Shown here piece after piece: positions 51,499-59,817 of a DNA stretch of 60,248 bases; the first letter of the stretch is position 1, and each line of letters starts with the position of its first letter. The DNA lies in contig JBIKLY010000007.1 of assembly GCA_044359525.1 (NCBI GenBank), positions 1 to 60,248 of the forward strand, read 5' to 3'. This stretch comes from CAJBIL01 sp044359525 (GTDB lineage Bacteria; Pseudomonadota; Gammaproteobacteria; Burkholderiales; Rhodocyclaceae). The notes under the pieces are model-generated. The model was given only the letters and a program-made list of their open reading frames with translations. It was not told the origin of the DNA and did no database searches. The translations under genes were made by a program, and so were the position numbers.

Positions 51499-52010
51499 CC
51501 AAAGATGTCGAAACGGTGATGACGTCCGCCATCGCCAGAACGCTCAGTTATTTCAAAAGCGAATACGGGATCGGCGTAACTGAAGCGGACTCGGGCGGCA
51601 ACGGTCTCGATTCGCTGGCGCTGCTCGACATGACTGCGATCATCGGCATGGGTGGCAGCGTCAATCTGCTGATCGCCTTCAGCTTTGAGGCCCCTCTGAT
51701 TGATGCCCTGTTCAAGCGGATGACCGCTGATTTCGATGTCGCGCCGGACGAAATTGAAATGTATCGTGAAGCAGCGGCAGGTGAGGCCGTAAATACCATT
51801 CTTGGACACTGCACGACCGATTTGCAAAAGACAGACGGGCCGGCCATCTCAATGACGCCACCGGTCATTCTTGACCGCATCAAAACAATTCGACACATGA
51901 AAAATACCATGTTTCATACGCAGCGCCTGAGCACCGATTTTGGGTATATGAATATCAGCCTTGTCGGACCTCAGGAATTATTCGATATACGCCTTGATCA
52001 CCTTAAGTGA
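51480..52010 (+). CDS. CheX-like phosphatase
   Basis: A 176-residue protein of the CheC/CheX/FliY phosphatase fold. The signature Glu-x2-Asn occurs as AAAGEAVNTILGHCTTDL in the first helix of the active site, in single copy as in CheX. CheX removes phosphate from CheY-P. Its gene overlaps the CheA-like kinase gene and is 7 bp from the CheY-like gene, giving a complete phosphorylation/dephosphorylation set. Confidence 0.82.
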   Translation: MPNGKLTKDVETVMTSAIARTLSYFKSEYGIGVTEADSGGNGLDSLALLDMTAIIGMGGSVNLLIAFSFEAPLIDALFKRMTADFDVAPDEIEMYREAAAGEAVNTILGHCTTDLQKTDGPAISMTPPVILDRIKTIRHMKNTMFHTQRLSTDFGYMNISLVGPQELFDIRLDHLK

Positions 52011-52017
52011 GGTCGCA

Positions 52018-52482
52018 ATGGATTCTTTAAATATTCTGATCGTCGACGACTCCCCCATCATCACCCGCAAGCTGGGAATGATGCTGGAACAACTCGGTTA
52101 CAAGATTGTTCAGACAGCCGCCAACGGTCGGGAAGCCGTTGCCGCCTACAAAGCTTGCCGGCCTGACGTGGTGACGATGGACATCACGATGCCGGAGATG
52201 GACGGAATTGAAGCGACGCGGACGATCATCAAGGACTTCCCGGATGCGAAGATCGTCATGGTGACCTCGCACGGCCAGGAAAAAATGGTGCTTGATGCGC
52301 TAAAGGCAGGCGCCAAGGGGTATGTGCTCAAACCGTTTCAAGACCACAAGGTTTATGAAGCAATCCAGAAGGCGTGCAAAAGAGTCGTTCTTCAGGACAT
52401 GCTGCATGCCGAGATAGCGCAGCGCAAAGCGGAGAAAGAGGCTGCTACCCAAGGGCTGACAGAAGTAACAGAATCAAAATGA
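52018..52482 (+). CDS. CheY-like single-domain response regulator
   Basis: A 154-residue receiver with IVDDSP acidic pair, phosphoacceptor Asp in VVTMDITMPEMDG, Thr in MVTSHGQ and Lys in YVLKPF. A 25-residue charged tail (AEIAQRKAEKEAATQ) extends beyond the receiver and may form a helix. The ATG of MDSLNILIV follows a GAGG site. It is presumably the target of the adjacent CheA-like kinase and CheX. Confidence 0.9.
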   Translation: MDSLNILIVDDSPIITRKLGMMLEQLGYKIVQTAANGREAVAAYKACRPDVVTMDITMPEMDGIEATRTIIKDFPDAKIVMVTSHGQEKMVLDALKAGAKGYVLKPFQDHKVYEAIQKACKRVVLQDMLHAEIAQRKAEKEAATQGLTEVTESK

Positions 52483-52530
52483 CGCGCAACAACCGCTGAT
52501 AGCTACCCAAGACAACTGGAAGGCACCCGG

Positions 52531-53958
52531 ATGAACAATGAATTGTCATTCATCACGTTGCTACTGGTATTTTTCGGCGCGTTGTCGATCTGCCTCTGGA
52601 TGCAAGGTCGTGTAACCCGTTCCCAAAAAGCTTTGGACACCGCGCGAGCACGCCTGCAGGCGATTTTCGGCAGTCCCGGGTTTGGGGTCGCCATCACCAC
52701 GCCAAAGGGTGAGTACCTTGAGGCAAACAGCTACTGGAGCGAAAAACTGGGTTACACCCGGGAAGAGATCCAGCACATCACACATACCGACATAACGCAT
52801 CCCGATGACATCGCGATCAGCGGGCAGCGGTTGGCTGCTCTGCGCAATGGCGAAATCGAGGGTTACTGCCTGGAAAAGCGTTTCCTGCGCAAGGATGGCC
52901 AGATCTTCTGGGCCATGCTTTCAGTCACCGCGATCCGCCAGGCAGATGGCAGGATCGATAGCATTGTCGGCATCGTGCACGACATCAACGACCGTAACCT
53001 GGCCCGCAGCCGCCTGCAGCGGATCATCCAGAATATTCCAGTGGCACTTCTTGTAGTTGGCAGCGGTGACCGATTCGAGCACGTGAATGATGCCTTCTAT
53101 AGACTGTTCGGTTATCCGGAGGGAAGTGTCGATACGATCAATAATTGGCGGGAAATGGCCTACCCGGACCCGGATGAACGTAACCGGGTCGTCATGCAGG
53201 CGGCCCGGATGGTCGAAACATCGATGCAGAGTGGCAAAAGCTGCGGCCCGATGCACGCCCGCGTGCGCTGCTACAACGGTGACGATAAGGATGTTGAGCT
53301 GCACTATATCGACCTCGATGGCATCGGCATCTGGACCATCACCGACATCACCGAACACCGGGCGCTACTTGAAGCCATGCGTCACTCCAACGATCACCTG
53401 CTCGGCCAGTTATCCGAGATCAAGAACCTGCAAGAGCAGCTACGCGAACAGGCCATCCGCGATGTATTGACCGGCCTTTATAATCGCCGCTACCTTGACG
53501 AGGTACTCGAACGGGAGTTGTCACGCGCCATGCGCGAGGGGCATCCGTTGACCGTGATGATGCTCGACCTCGATCATTTTAAAAAACTCAACGACACCTA
53601 TGGCCACCAGGCCGGCGACGAAGTGCTCAAGGCGCTCGGCAGCATGCTGCGTCAAAACGCACGCAACGAAGACATTCCCTGCCGTTACGGCGGCGAGGAG
53701 TTTCTGCTGGTACTACCCAACATGAGCCTGAGCGATGCCCGGATACGCGCCGAGCAGTGGCGGGAAAAATTTGCCGCGATGCAAATCAGTTTCGGTCAGT
53801 TTTCCATGTCAGGAACATTATCGATCGGCATTGCGACCTTTCCCGGCCATGGCCGCACGCGTGACGAATTGATCGAAGCCGCCGACCAGGCGCTCTATCT
53901 CGCAAAAAACAAGGGCCGGAACCGGGTTGAAATCAGCCGGAGCACGACGGACGCATAG
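52531..53958 (+). CDS. Membrane-anchored PAS-PAS-GGDEF diguanylate cyclase
   Basis: A 475-residue protein with one N-terminal membrane helix (FITLLLVFFGALSICLWM), two PAS domains (about 40-160 with PAC, and 165-285), a short coiled coil, and a GGDEF domain. The active site RYGGEEF is intact, and an inhibitory-site RxxD (RNED) lies five residues before it. It is predicted to make c-di-GMP. It is the fourth gene of the CheA-like cassette; its stop lies 9 bp before the intact CoxE-like gene. Confidence 0.92.
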   Translation: MNNELSFITLLLVFFGALSICLWMQGRVTRSQKALDTARARLQAIFGSPGFGVAITTPKGEYLEANSYWSEKLGYTREEIQHITHTDITHPDDIAISGQRLAALRNGEIEGYCLEKRFLRKDGQIFWAMLSVTAIRQADGRIDSIVGIVHDINDRNLARSRLQRIIQNIPVALLVVGSGDRFEHVNDAFYRLFGYPEGSVDTINNWREMAYPDPDERNRVVMQAARMVETSMQSGKSCGPMHARVRCYNGDDKDVELHYIDLDGIGIWTITDITEHRALLEAMRHSNDHLLGQLSEIKNLQEQLREQAIRDVLTGLYNRRYLDEVLERELSRAMREGHPLTVMMLDLDHFKKLNDTYGHQAGDEVLKALGSMLRQNARNEDIPCRYGGEEFLLVLPNMSLSDARIRAEQWREKFAAMQISFGQFSMSGTLSIGIATFPGHGRTRDELIEAADQALYLAKNKGRNRVEISRSTTDA

Positions 53959-53967
53959 GCCGCCACC

Positions 53968-55137
53968 ATGCTGATCGACTTCTTCCTGCATCTTAAATCG
54001 CGCAAGCTCCCGGTCTCGACCAAGGAGTTTCTGGCGCTGCTCGAAGCACTACAGCAACACGTCATCGAGCACAGCCTCGACGATTTTTACGTTCTGTCGC
54101 GCGCTGTTCTGGTCAAGGACGAAACTCATTTCGACAAGTTTGACCGCGCCTTCGGTGAATACTTCAAAGGCGTTGAAGCCCTGCCCGGCATGGATGCGCT
54201 GATCCCTGAAGAGTGGTTGCGTCAGGCGATGAAGAAGCACCTGAGTGACGAGGAACGCGGGAAGCTTGAGAAGCTCGGCTGGGACAAGCTGATGGAAACC
54301 CTCAAGCAACGTCTCGCCGAACAAAAGGAGCGCCATGCCGGCGGCAGCAAGTGGATCGGCACCGGCGGCACCTCACCCTTCGGCCACGGCGGCACACATC
54401 CGGAAGGCGTCCGTATTGGTGGCAAAAGCGAGAACCGCTCGGCGGTCAAGGTGTGGGAGAAACGCGAGTTCCGCAACCTCGATGACCACATCGAACTCGG
54501 CACGCGCAACATCAAGGTGGCGCTACGCCGTCTGCGTCGCTTTGCCCGCCAAGGCGCTGCTGAAGAGCTCGACCTTGATGGCACAATTGCCGGTACCGCA
54601 CGCAACGCCGGCTGGCTCGACCTGCACATGCGCCCGGAACGCCATAACGCTGTCAAGGTGCTGCTCTTCCTCGACGTCGGCGGCTCGATGGATGACCACA
54701 TCCGCGTTTGCGAAGAACTCTTCTCGGCCTGCCGCAGCGAATTCAAGCACCTCGAACACTACTACTTTCACAACTGCGTCTATGACTATGTGTGGAAGGA
54801 CAACAGCCGCCGCCATACAGACCGCATCCCGACGCTCGACGTCCTGCACAAGTACGGCAATGACTACAAGCTGATTTTCGTCGGCGACGCGACAATGAGT
54901 CCTTACGAAATCATTCAGCCCGGTGGTAGCGTCGAGTACAACAATCCGGAACCCGGCGCCACCTGGCTGCGCCGCCTTACGGACATGTGGCCACACACCA
55001 TCTGGCTCAACCCGGAACCCGAGCACTACTGGCAATACCGCCAATCGATCTCTATGGTCCATAATCTGCTCGACGGACGCATGTTTCCACTGACTATCGA
55101 TGGCCTTGAGCGCGGCATGCGCTTGCTCAGCAAATAA
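53968..55137 (+). CDS. CoxE-like VWA-domain protein
   Basis: A 389-residue cytoplasmic protein with an N-terminal helical region and a C-terminal von Willebrand A domain. The MIDAS motif DxGxS reads FLDVGGSMD (about residue 232), with a second acidic site in LIFVGDATMSPYE. Proteins of this type pair with MoxR ATPases. Here the partner ATPase gene is 5.7 kb upstream and a broken copy of this gene's 5' end adjoins it. FecR-like gene follows after 11 bp. Confidence 0.88.
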   Translation: MLIDFFLHLKSRKLPVSTKEFLALLEALQQHVIEHSLDDFYVLSRAVLVKDETHFDKFDRAFGEYFKGVEALPGMDALIPEEWLRQAMKKHLSDEERGKLEKLGWDKLMETLKQRLAEQKERHAGGSKWIGTGGTSPFGHGGTHPEGVRIGGKSENRSAVKVWEKREFRNLDDHIELGTRNIKVALRRLRRFARQGAAEELDLDGTIAGTARNAGWLDLHMRPERHNAVKVLLFLDVGGSMDDHIRVCEELFSACRSEFKHLEHYYFHNCVYDYVWKDNSRRHTDRIPTLDVLHKYGNDYKLIFVGDATMSPYEIIQPGGSVEYNNPEPGATWLRRLTDMWPHTIWLNPEPEHYWQYRQSISMVHNLLDGRMFPLTIDGLERGMRLLSK

Positions 55138-55148
55138 GGGAGAGAACG

Positions 55149-55826
55149 ATGAACAAGCGACGCAAGATGCTGAAAGGACTTGCTGCCACCAGCCTGCTCG
55201 GTGGCGCCGGACTTACTGGCCTCACCGGTTTGATCGGCGAGGCACTGGCCAATGGAAACAAGCCGTTGCGGGCCGGCATGCAAAAAGTCACGGGTAAGGT
55301 TACGGTCAACGGCAAGCCGGCACAGCCCGGCATGGCGGTTGGCGCAGGCGATACGATCATCACCGGCGTCGGCGGCGAGGCCATCTACGTGATCGGGCAG
55401 GACGCCTACCTGCAACGCGAAAAGAGCACGGTCAGTTTTGCAGCGGGTGTCGCAGGTGCTGCGGTGGGCGTGATGCGCGTATTGACCGGGAAAATTCTTT
55501 CCGTTTTCGGCAAAGGCGATAAAAAGCTTGAAACGCCAACCGCAACCATCGGCATTCGCGGCACCGGCTGCTACATCGAAGCCGAGGAAAACCGGGTGTA
55601 CTTCTGCCTTTGCTACGGTGAGGCGGAAGTCTCGCCGGCCGCTGACCCGAAGCACGTCGAACGCATCAAGACCAAGCACCACGACCATCCGATATATATC
55701 AACAAGGACTCTTCAATACCGGTCATGGTTGATGCCTCGGTAATCAACCATGACGATGTCGAACTAAAGCTGCTGGAAAACCTCGTCGGCCGCTGGCCAC
55801 CATTCTACGAAGGCTCGCGCTACTAA
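55149..55826 (+). CDS. Exported FecR-like protein
   Basis: A 225-residue protein whose N-terminus (NKRRKMLKGLAATSLLGGAG) resembles a Tat signal with twin Arg. The central region (about 45-150) is FecR-like: VTGKVTVNGKPAQPGMAVGAGDTIITG, then TPTATIGIRGTGCYIE. It is probably periplasmic. It is the last gene of the run that includes the CoxE-like VWA gene. A role as substrate or anchor for the MoxR/VWA pair is only a guess. Confidence 0.75.
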   Translation: MNKRRKMLKGLAATSLLGGAGLTGLTGLIGEALANGNKPLRAGMQKVTGKVTVNGKPAQPGMAVGAGDTIITGVGGEAIYVIGQDAYLQREKSTVSFAAGVAGAAVGVMRVLTGKILSVFGKGDKKLETPTATIGIRGTGCYIEAEENRVYFCLCYGEAEVSPAADPKHVERIKTKHHDHPIYINKDSSIPVMVDASVINHDDVELKLLENLVGRWPPFYEGSRY

Positions 55827-55919
55827 GCACGCTTGACACCCGAAAGCCGCTGCAAGAAGGCCCAAGCGTGCGCAAGAGTAAAAAAGTACACTTAAGTACA
55901 ATTGAATCCCCCGAAAAAA

Positions 55920-55933
55920 ATAACTATAGTTAT
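55920..55933. promoter_or_regulatory. 14-bp palindrome upstream of the FIST-kinase pair
   Basis: ATAACTATAGTTAT is a perfect inverted repeat about 95 bp before the FIST gene, in AT-rich sequence that also has the direct repeat AAGTACA. It could be an operator or promoter element; it does not match FNR, NsrR or NnrR consensus sites as I know them. Confidence 0.35.
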
Positions 55934-56027
55934 TACTAAAGGCATAGAAGATAATGGATAGCGTCTCTGGTTCAGATAAGAGCGCTCCTTAAAAAAATTC
56001 ATAAAAACAAGGGAAGACGGAGGGATT

Positions 56028-57185
56028 TTGAGCAAATCCGGGTTGATTCGTAGAGCACATTCCAGCGCAAGCGATGCCCGCCAGGCGGCTCGCGAGTTTC
56101 ACGCTGGGGTGCTGCAGGCAGAAATGGCGCTGGTCATTTTCTTCTGCTCAAGCCAGTACGACCTCGACGCGCTGGCCGATGAAATCAACCGCCTTTTCCC
56201 CGGCGTCATGGTAGTCGGTTGCACTACGGCAGGTGAAATCGGCCCTGCCGGGTACTGCGAGTTGAGCATTTCCGGTGCAAGTTTTCCGGTCGGCAGCTTC
56301 AGCGCAGTAGCCGGCCGGCTCGATCACCTGCAGCAATTCGACATCACCCGAGGACAGGCTTTCACCAATACCCTGCTACAGGAATTCGAAGCACGGGCCC
56401 CGCAAAGCAACGCAAAAAACAGCTTCGGCTTTCTGCTGATCGACGGGCTGTCGGTGCGTGAAGAGCCCGTGGTGCGCACCTTGCAGAATGTATTGGGCAG
56501 GATTTCGCTGGTTGGCGGTTCGGCTGGCGACGATCTAAAATTCGTTCGTACCTGGGTGTTTCACGATGGGGCCTTTCATACCGACAGCGCCGTACTGATA
56601 CTGGCCACGACCTCGCTACCCTTCAAAGTTTTCAAAACCCAGCACTTTGTCAGCGACGCCGAACGATTGGTCGTGACCGAGGCTGACCCGGCACGACGCA
56701 CGGTAGCTGAAATCAATGGCCTGCCGGCGGCAGAGGAATACGCCCGACTGGTTTGTCTGAATCAGGAAAAATTATCCGCCGTGCATTTTGCGACTTCACC
56801 GGTCGTCATCAAAATCGACGGCGCAGACTACGTTCGCTCGATTCAGAAAGCAAACGACGATGGGAGCCTTACCTTCTTCTGCGCTATCGATGAAGGTCTG
56901 GTGTTGCGTGTCGCACATGGCGAAAACCTGCTGGAAAACCTGAACAAGGCGTTCGCCGCTGTCCGTGCGGAAATCGGACCACCACAGCTGGCTCTCACGT
57001 GCGATTGCATCCTGCGCAATCTGGAAATCACAAAAAATGGCCTGAAAGAGGCCGTTGGAGAGGTCTTCCGACGTAATAATGCAGTCGGCTTCAGCACCTA
57101 CGGCGAGCAATACGGTGGCGTGCATGTCAATCAGACGCTAACCGGCATTGTCTTTGGCGTAGCACAAAAGGAAAGCGATGCCTGA
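56028..57185 (+). CDS. FIST-domain NO-sensor-like protein (NosP-like)
   Basis: A 385-residue soluble FIST N/FIST C protein (FFCSSQYDLDALADEINRLFPG, VVGCTTAGEIGPAGY, SLVGGSAGDDLKF, GFSTYGEQYGGVHVNQTL). NosP proteins, heme-based nitric oxide sensors described in Pseudomonas aeruginosa and Vibrio, have this architecture and are encoded beside a histidine kinase such as NahK. The same arrangement is seen here, with an 8-bp overlap. Heme binding is not visible from sequence alone. The start is a TTG after GGAGGG. Confidence 0.8.
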   Translation: MSKSGLIRRAHSSASDARQAAREFHAGVLQAEMALVIFFCSSQYDLDALADEINRLFPGVMVVGCTTAGEIGPAGYCELSISGASFPVGSFSAVAGRLDHLQQFDITRGQAFTNTLLQEFEARAPQSNAKNSFGFLLIDGLSVREEPVVRTLQNVLGRISLVGGSAGDDLKFVRTWVFHDGAFHTDSAVLILATTSLPFKVFKTQHFVSDAERLVVTEADPARRTVAEINGLPAAEEYARLVCLNQEKLSAVHFATSPVVIKIDGADYVRSIQKANDDGSLTFFCAIDEGLVLRVAHGENLLENLNKAFAAVRAEIGPPQLALTCDCILRNLEITKNGLKEAVGEVFRRNNAVGFSTYGEQYGGVHVNQTLTGIVFGVAQKESDA

Positions 57186-58302
57186 GAACGTGATGCCGGA
57201 TGCCGGGCCGAACGAACGGGTACTCCAGGCGGAAGTTGCACGCCTGAAAAAAATGGTCAATGCGCTGATGAATCGTGCCGAGTTGAACACCAGCATGCAT
57301 GGTTCGGATTTCGGCATGTTCCAGACGGCGGTAATGCTTGAGGATCAGGTGCACAAGCGCACCGGCGAACTGGAAGCTGCCTTGCACGAAAACGAAAAAA
57401 TCAACCGTGCCCTGCAGCAAGAAAAAGAAGAGCAAAGAACGCTCATTAAAAAACTTGAGGCCGCGCACAATCAGCTGCTTCAGTCAGAAAAATTGGCCTC
57501 AATCGGCCAACTGGCTGCGGGTGTTGCGCATGAGATCAATAATCCAATTGGCTTCGTAAACTCCAACCTCGGATCACTGAAAACTTACGTCAACGAGTTG
57601 CTGGAAGTCCTAGACGCCTATGAGAACTGCCAGCACCTGCTCGCAGCCGACCCCGCCCTGCACCAGAAAATCAAGGAAATTTGTGCCAAAGTCGATCTTG
57701 AATATCTGCGCGAAGATGTCATCAAACTGATCAGTGAGTCAATTGACGGTGCGGCCAGGGTGCGCCGGATTGTTCAGGATCTGCGTGATTTCTCCCGGAT
57801 TGATAGCGTCGAATGGCAGTGGGCAGATCTGCATGCCGGACTGGAAAGCACGCTCAACGTGGTGTGCAACGAAATCAAGTACAAGGCTGACGTGGTTCGT
57901 GAATTCGGCACGTTGCCGCTGGTGGAATGCATGCCCTCACAGCTCAATCAGGTTTTCCTGAACCTGTTGGTCAACGCCGCCCAATCGATCGCAGAACACG
58001 GCACCATTACCTTGCGTAGCGGCTGTGTCGAAGACAATGTCTGGATTTCAGTCTCCGACACCGGGCAAGGCATCCCGCCGGAATTGATCAAGAAAATCTT
58101 CGATCCATTTTTCACCACCAAACCGATCGGCAAGGGAACCGGGCTGGGGCTCTCCGTCTCTTACGGCATCATCGATAAACACGGTGGCCACATCGACGTC
58201 CATAGTCAGCCGGGACAAGGCACGACATTCACCATCAACTTGCCGGTGCGGCACCCGCCCAGCCTGGATTCAGCATCACCAGTCGGAACATCTGTCGCCT
58301 GA
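57178..58302 (+). CDS. NahK-like sensor histidine kinase
   Basis: A 374-residue soluble kinase. The N-terminal helical stretch (RLKKMVNALMNRAELN, FGMFQTAVMLEDQVHKRTGELEAAL) resembles the N-terminus of NosP-associated kinases. A coiled coil leads to the H box GVAHEINNPIGFVNSNL (His 118). The ATPase has N box NQVFLNLLVNAAQ, G1 SDTGQGIPPE, F box FDPFFTTK and G2 GTGLGLSVSYGI. It lacks a receiver domain and has no adjacent response regulator, so its phosphate must go to a distant HPt or regulator. Confidence 0.87.
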   Translation: MPENVMPDAGPNERVLQAEVARLKKMVNALMNRAELNTSMHGSDFGMFQTAVMLEDQVHKRTGELEAALHENEKINRALQQEKEEQRTLIKKLEAAHNQLLQSEKLASIGQLAAGVAHEINNPIGFVNSNLGSLKTYVNELLEVLDAYENCQHLLAADPALHQKIKEICAKVDLEYLREDVIKLISESIDGAARVRRIVQDLRDFSRIDSVEWQWADLHAGLESTLNVVCNEIKYKADVVREFGTLPLVECMPSQLNQVFLNLLVNAAQSIAEHGTITLRSGCVEDNVWISVSDTGQGIPPELIKKIFDPFFTTKPIGKGTGLGLSVSYGIIDKHGGHIDVHSQPGQGTTFTINLPVRHPPSLDSASPVGTSVA

Positions 58303-58327
58303 ATTAATCCAGACCTGCGACTGACAT

Positions 58328-58361
58328 AAAAAAAGCGAGGTGCTCAGCACCTCGCTTTTTT
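58328..58361. terminator. Bidirectional terminator
   Basis: A 9-bp GC-rich stem (GCGAGGTGC/GCACCTCGC) with a TCA loop, flanked by an A-run and a T-run. It lies between convergent kinase and lpdA genes and can serve both. Confidence 0.93.
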
Positions 58362-58376
58362 ACAGCAACCATTTGC

Positions 58377-59801
58377 CTAGAAATGCAGCGGACGCTTGTC
58401 GCAGGCCAATGCCGCTTCATGCACCACTTCCGACAGCGTCGGATGAGCGTGACAGATGCGGGCGAGGTCTTCAGAGGAAGCGCCGAACTCCATCGCCACC
58501 ACGCCTTCTGAAATCAGCTCGGAAGCGTTGGCGCCGATGATGTGCACGCCGAGGATGCGGTCGGTCGTGGCGTCGGCCAGCATCTTGACAAAGCCGGTCG
58601 GATCGCCCATGCCCAGAGCACGGCCGTTGGCGGCGAACGGGATCTTGCCGGACTTGTAGGCAACGCCGTCGGCCTTGAGCTGTTGCTCGGTCTTGCCGAC
58701 CCAGGCGATTTCCGGGCTGGTATAGATCACCCACGGCACGGTATCGAAGTTGCAGTGGCCGGACTGGCCGGCCATCAGCTCGGCGACCATGACGCCCTCT
58801 TCCATCGCCTTGTGCGCCAGCATCGGGCCGGAAACCACGTCGCCCACCGCCCACACGCCGGGCAGGTTGGTGCGGCAGTGGCCGTCGACGTTGATCTGGC
58901 CGCGCTCGGTAAGCTGCAGGCCGACCTTCTCGGCGTTCAGGCCGTCGGTATTCGGGATGCGGCCAACAGAAACAATCAATCGGTCGGCGTCAAGCTTCTG
59001 CGCCTTGCCGTCCTTGTCGGTGTAGGCAATCGAAACACCTTTTTTACTGACTTTCGTCTCGCCGATTGTCACACCGGTCTGGATGTTCAACCCCTGCTTG
59101 GCAAAGACCTTGGCGGCTTCCTTGGCGACATCCACATCGGCCACGGCCAGGAAGGCCGGCATCGCTTCGAGGATGGTCACTTCGGAACCGAGGCGGCGCC
59201 AGACGCTGCCCATTTCGAGGCCGATCACACCGGCGCCAATGATCGCCAGCTTCTTCGGAACGGCGTCGATATCAAGTGCGCCGGCGTTGTCGCAGACGAT
59301 CTTCTGGTCGACCGGAATGCCCGGCAGATGGCGCGCCTTGGAACCGGTCGCGATGATGACCTGCTTGGCTTCGACGACTTCGTCGCCCACCTTGATCTGC
59401 CAGCCGCCGGCGCTTTGTGCGACGAATGAGCCATGACCGTTGAGCAGGGTGACCTTGTTCTTCTTGAACAGGCCCTTGATGCCGCTGGTGAGCTGCGTGA
59501 CGATGCCGTTCTTGCGCCCGACCATGGTGCCGACATCGATCTTCGGCGTACCGACCGAGATGCCTTGCGCGGCAAAGCTGTGACCGGCTTCTTCGAAGAG
59601 GTGCGAGGTGTGCAGCAGCGCCTTCGACGGGATGCAGCCAACGTTCAGGCAGGTGCCGCCAAGACGTGGTTCGCCCTTCGGGTCGGCGTAGGGCTCGGAT
59701 TCGCAGCAGGCCACATTGAAGCCGAGCTGCGCAGCGCGGATGGCGGCCACATAGCCCCCAGGGCCGCCACCGATAACGAGAACATCAAATTGCTTGGACA
59801 T
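58377..59801 (-). CDS. lpdA: Dihydrolipoyl dehydrogenase (E3)
   Basis: FAD/NAD enzyme that reoxidises the lipoyl group of 2-oxoacid dehydrogenase complexes. The 474-residue product has FAD-binding VIGGGPGGYVAA, the redox disulphide in GGTCLNVGCIPSK, the NAD-binding IIGAGVIGLEMG and the catalytic His-Glu pair in CHAHPTLSE. The ATG of MSKQFDVLVIG is chosen. It lies downstream of odhB on the same strand, so it belongs to the 2-oxoglutarate dehydrogenase operon. Confidence 0.96.
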   Translation of the reverse strand: MSKQFDVLVIGGGPGGYVAAIRAAQLGFNVACCESEPYADPKGEPRLGGTCLNVGCIPSKALLHTSHLFEEAGHSFAAQGISVGTPKIDVGTMVGRKNGIVTQLTSGIKGLFKKNKVTLLNGHGSFVAQSAGGWQIKVGDEVVEAKQVIIATGSKARHLPGIPVDQKIVCDNAGALDIDAVPKKLAIIGAGVIGLEMGSVWRRLGSEVTILEAMPAFLAVADVDVAKEAAKVFAKQGLNIQTGVTIGETKVSKKGVSIAYTDKDGKAQKLDADRLIVSVGRIPNTDGLNAEKVGLQLTERGQINVDGHCRTNLPGVWAVGDVVSGPMLAHKAMEEGVMVAELMAGQSGHCNFDTVPWVIYTSPEIAWVGKTEQQLKADGVAYKSGKIPFAANGRALGMGDPTGFVKMLADATTDRILGVHIIGANASELISEGVVAMEFGASSEDLARICHAHPTLSEVVHEAALACDKRPLHF

Positions 59802-59817
59802 TTTATTTACCTCTTTA

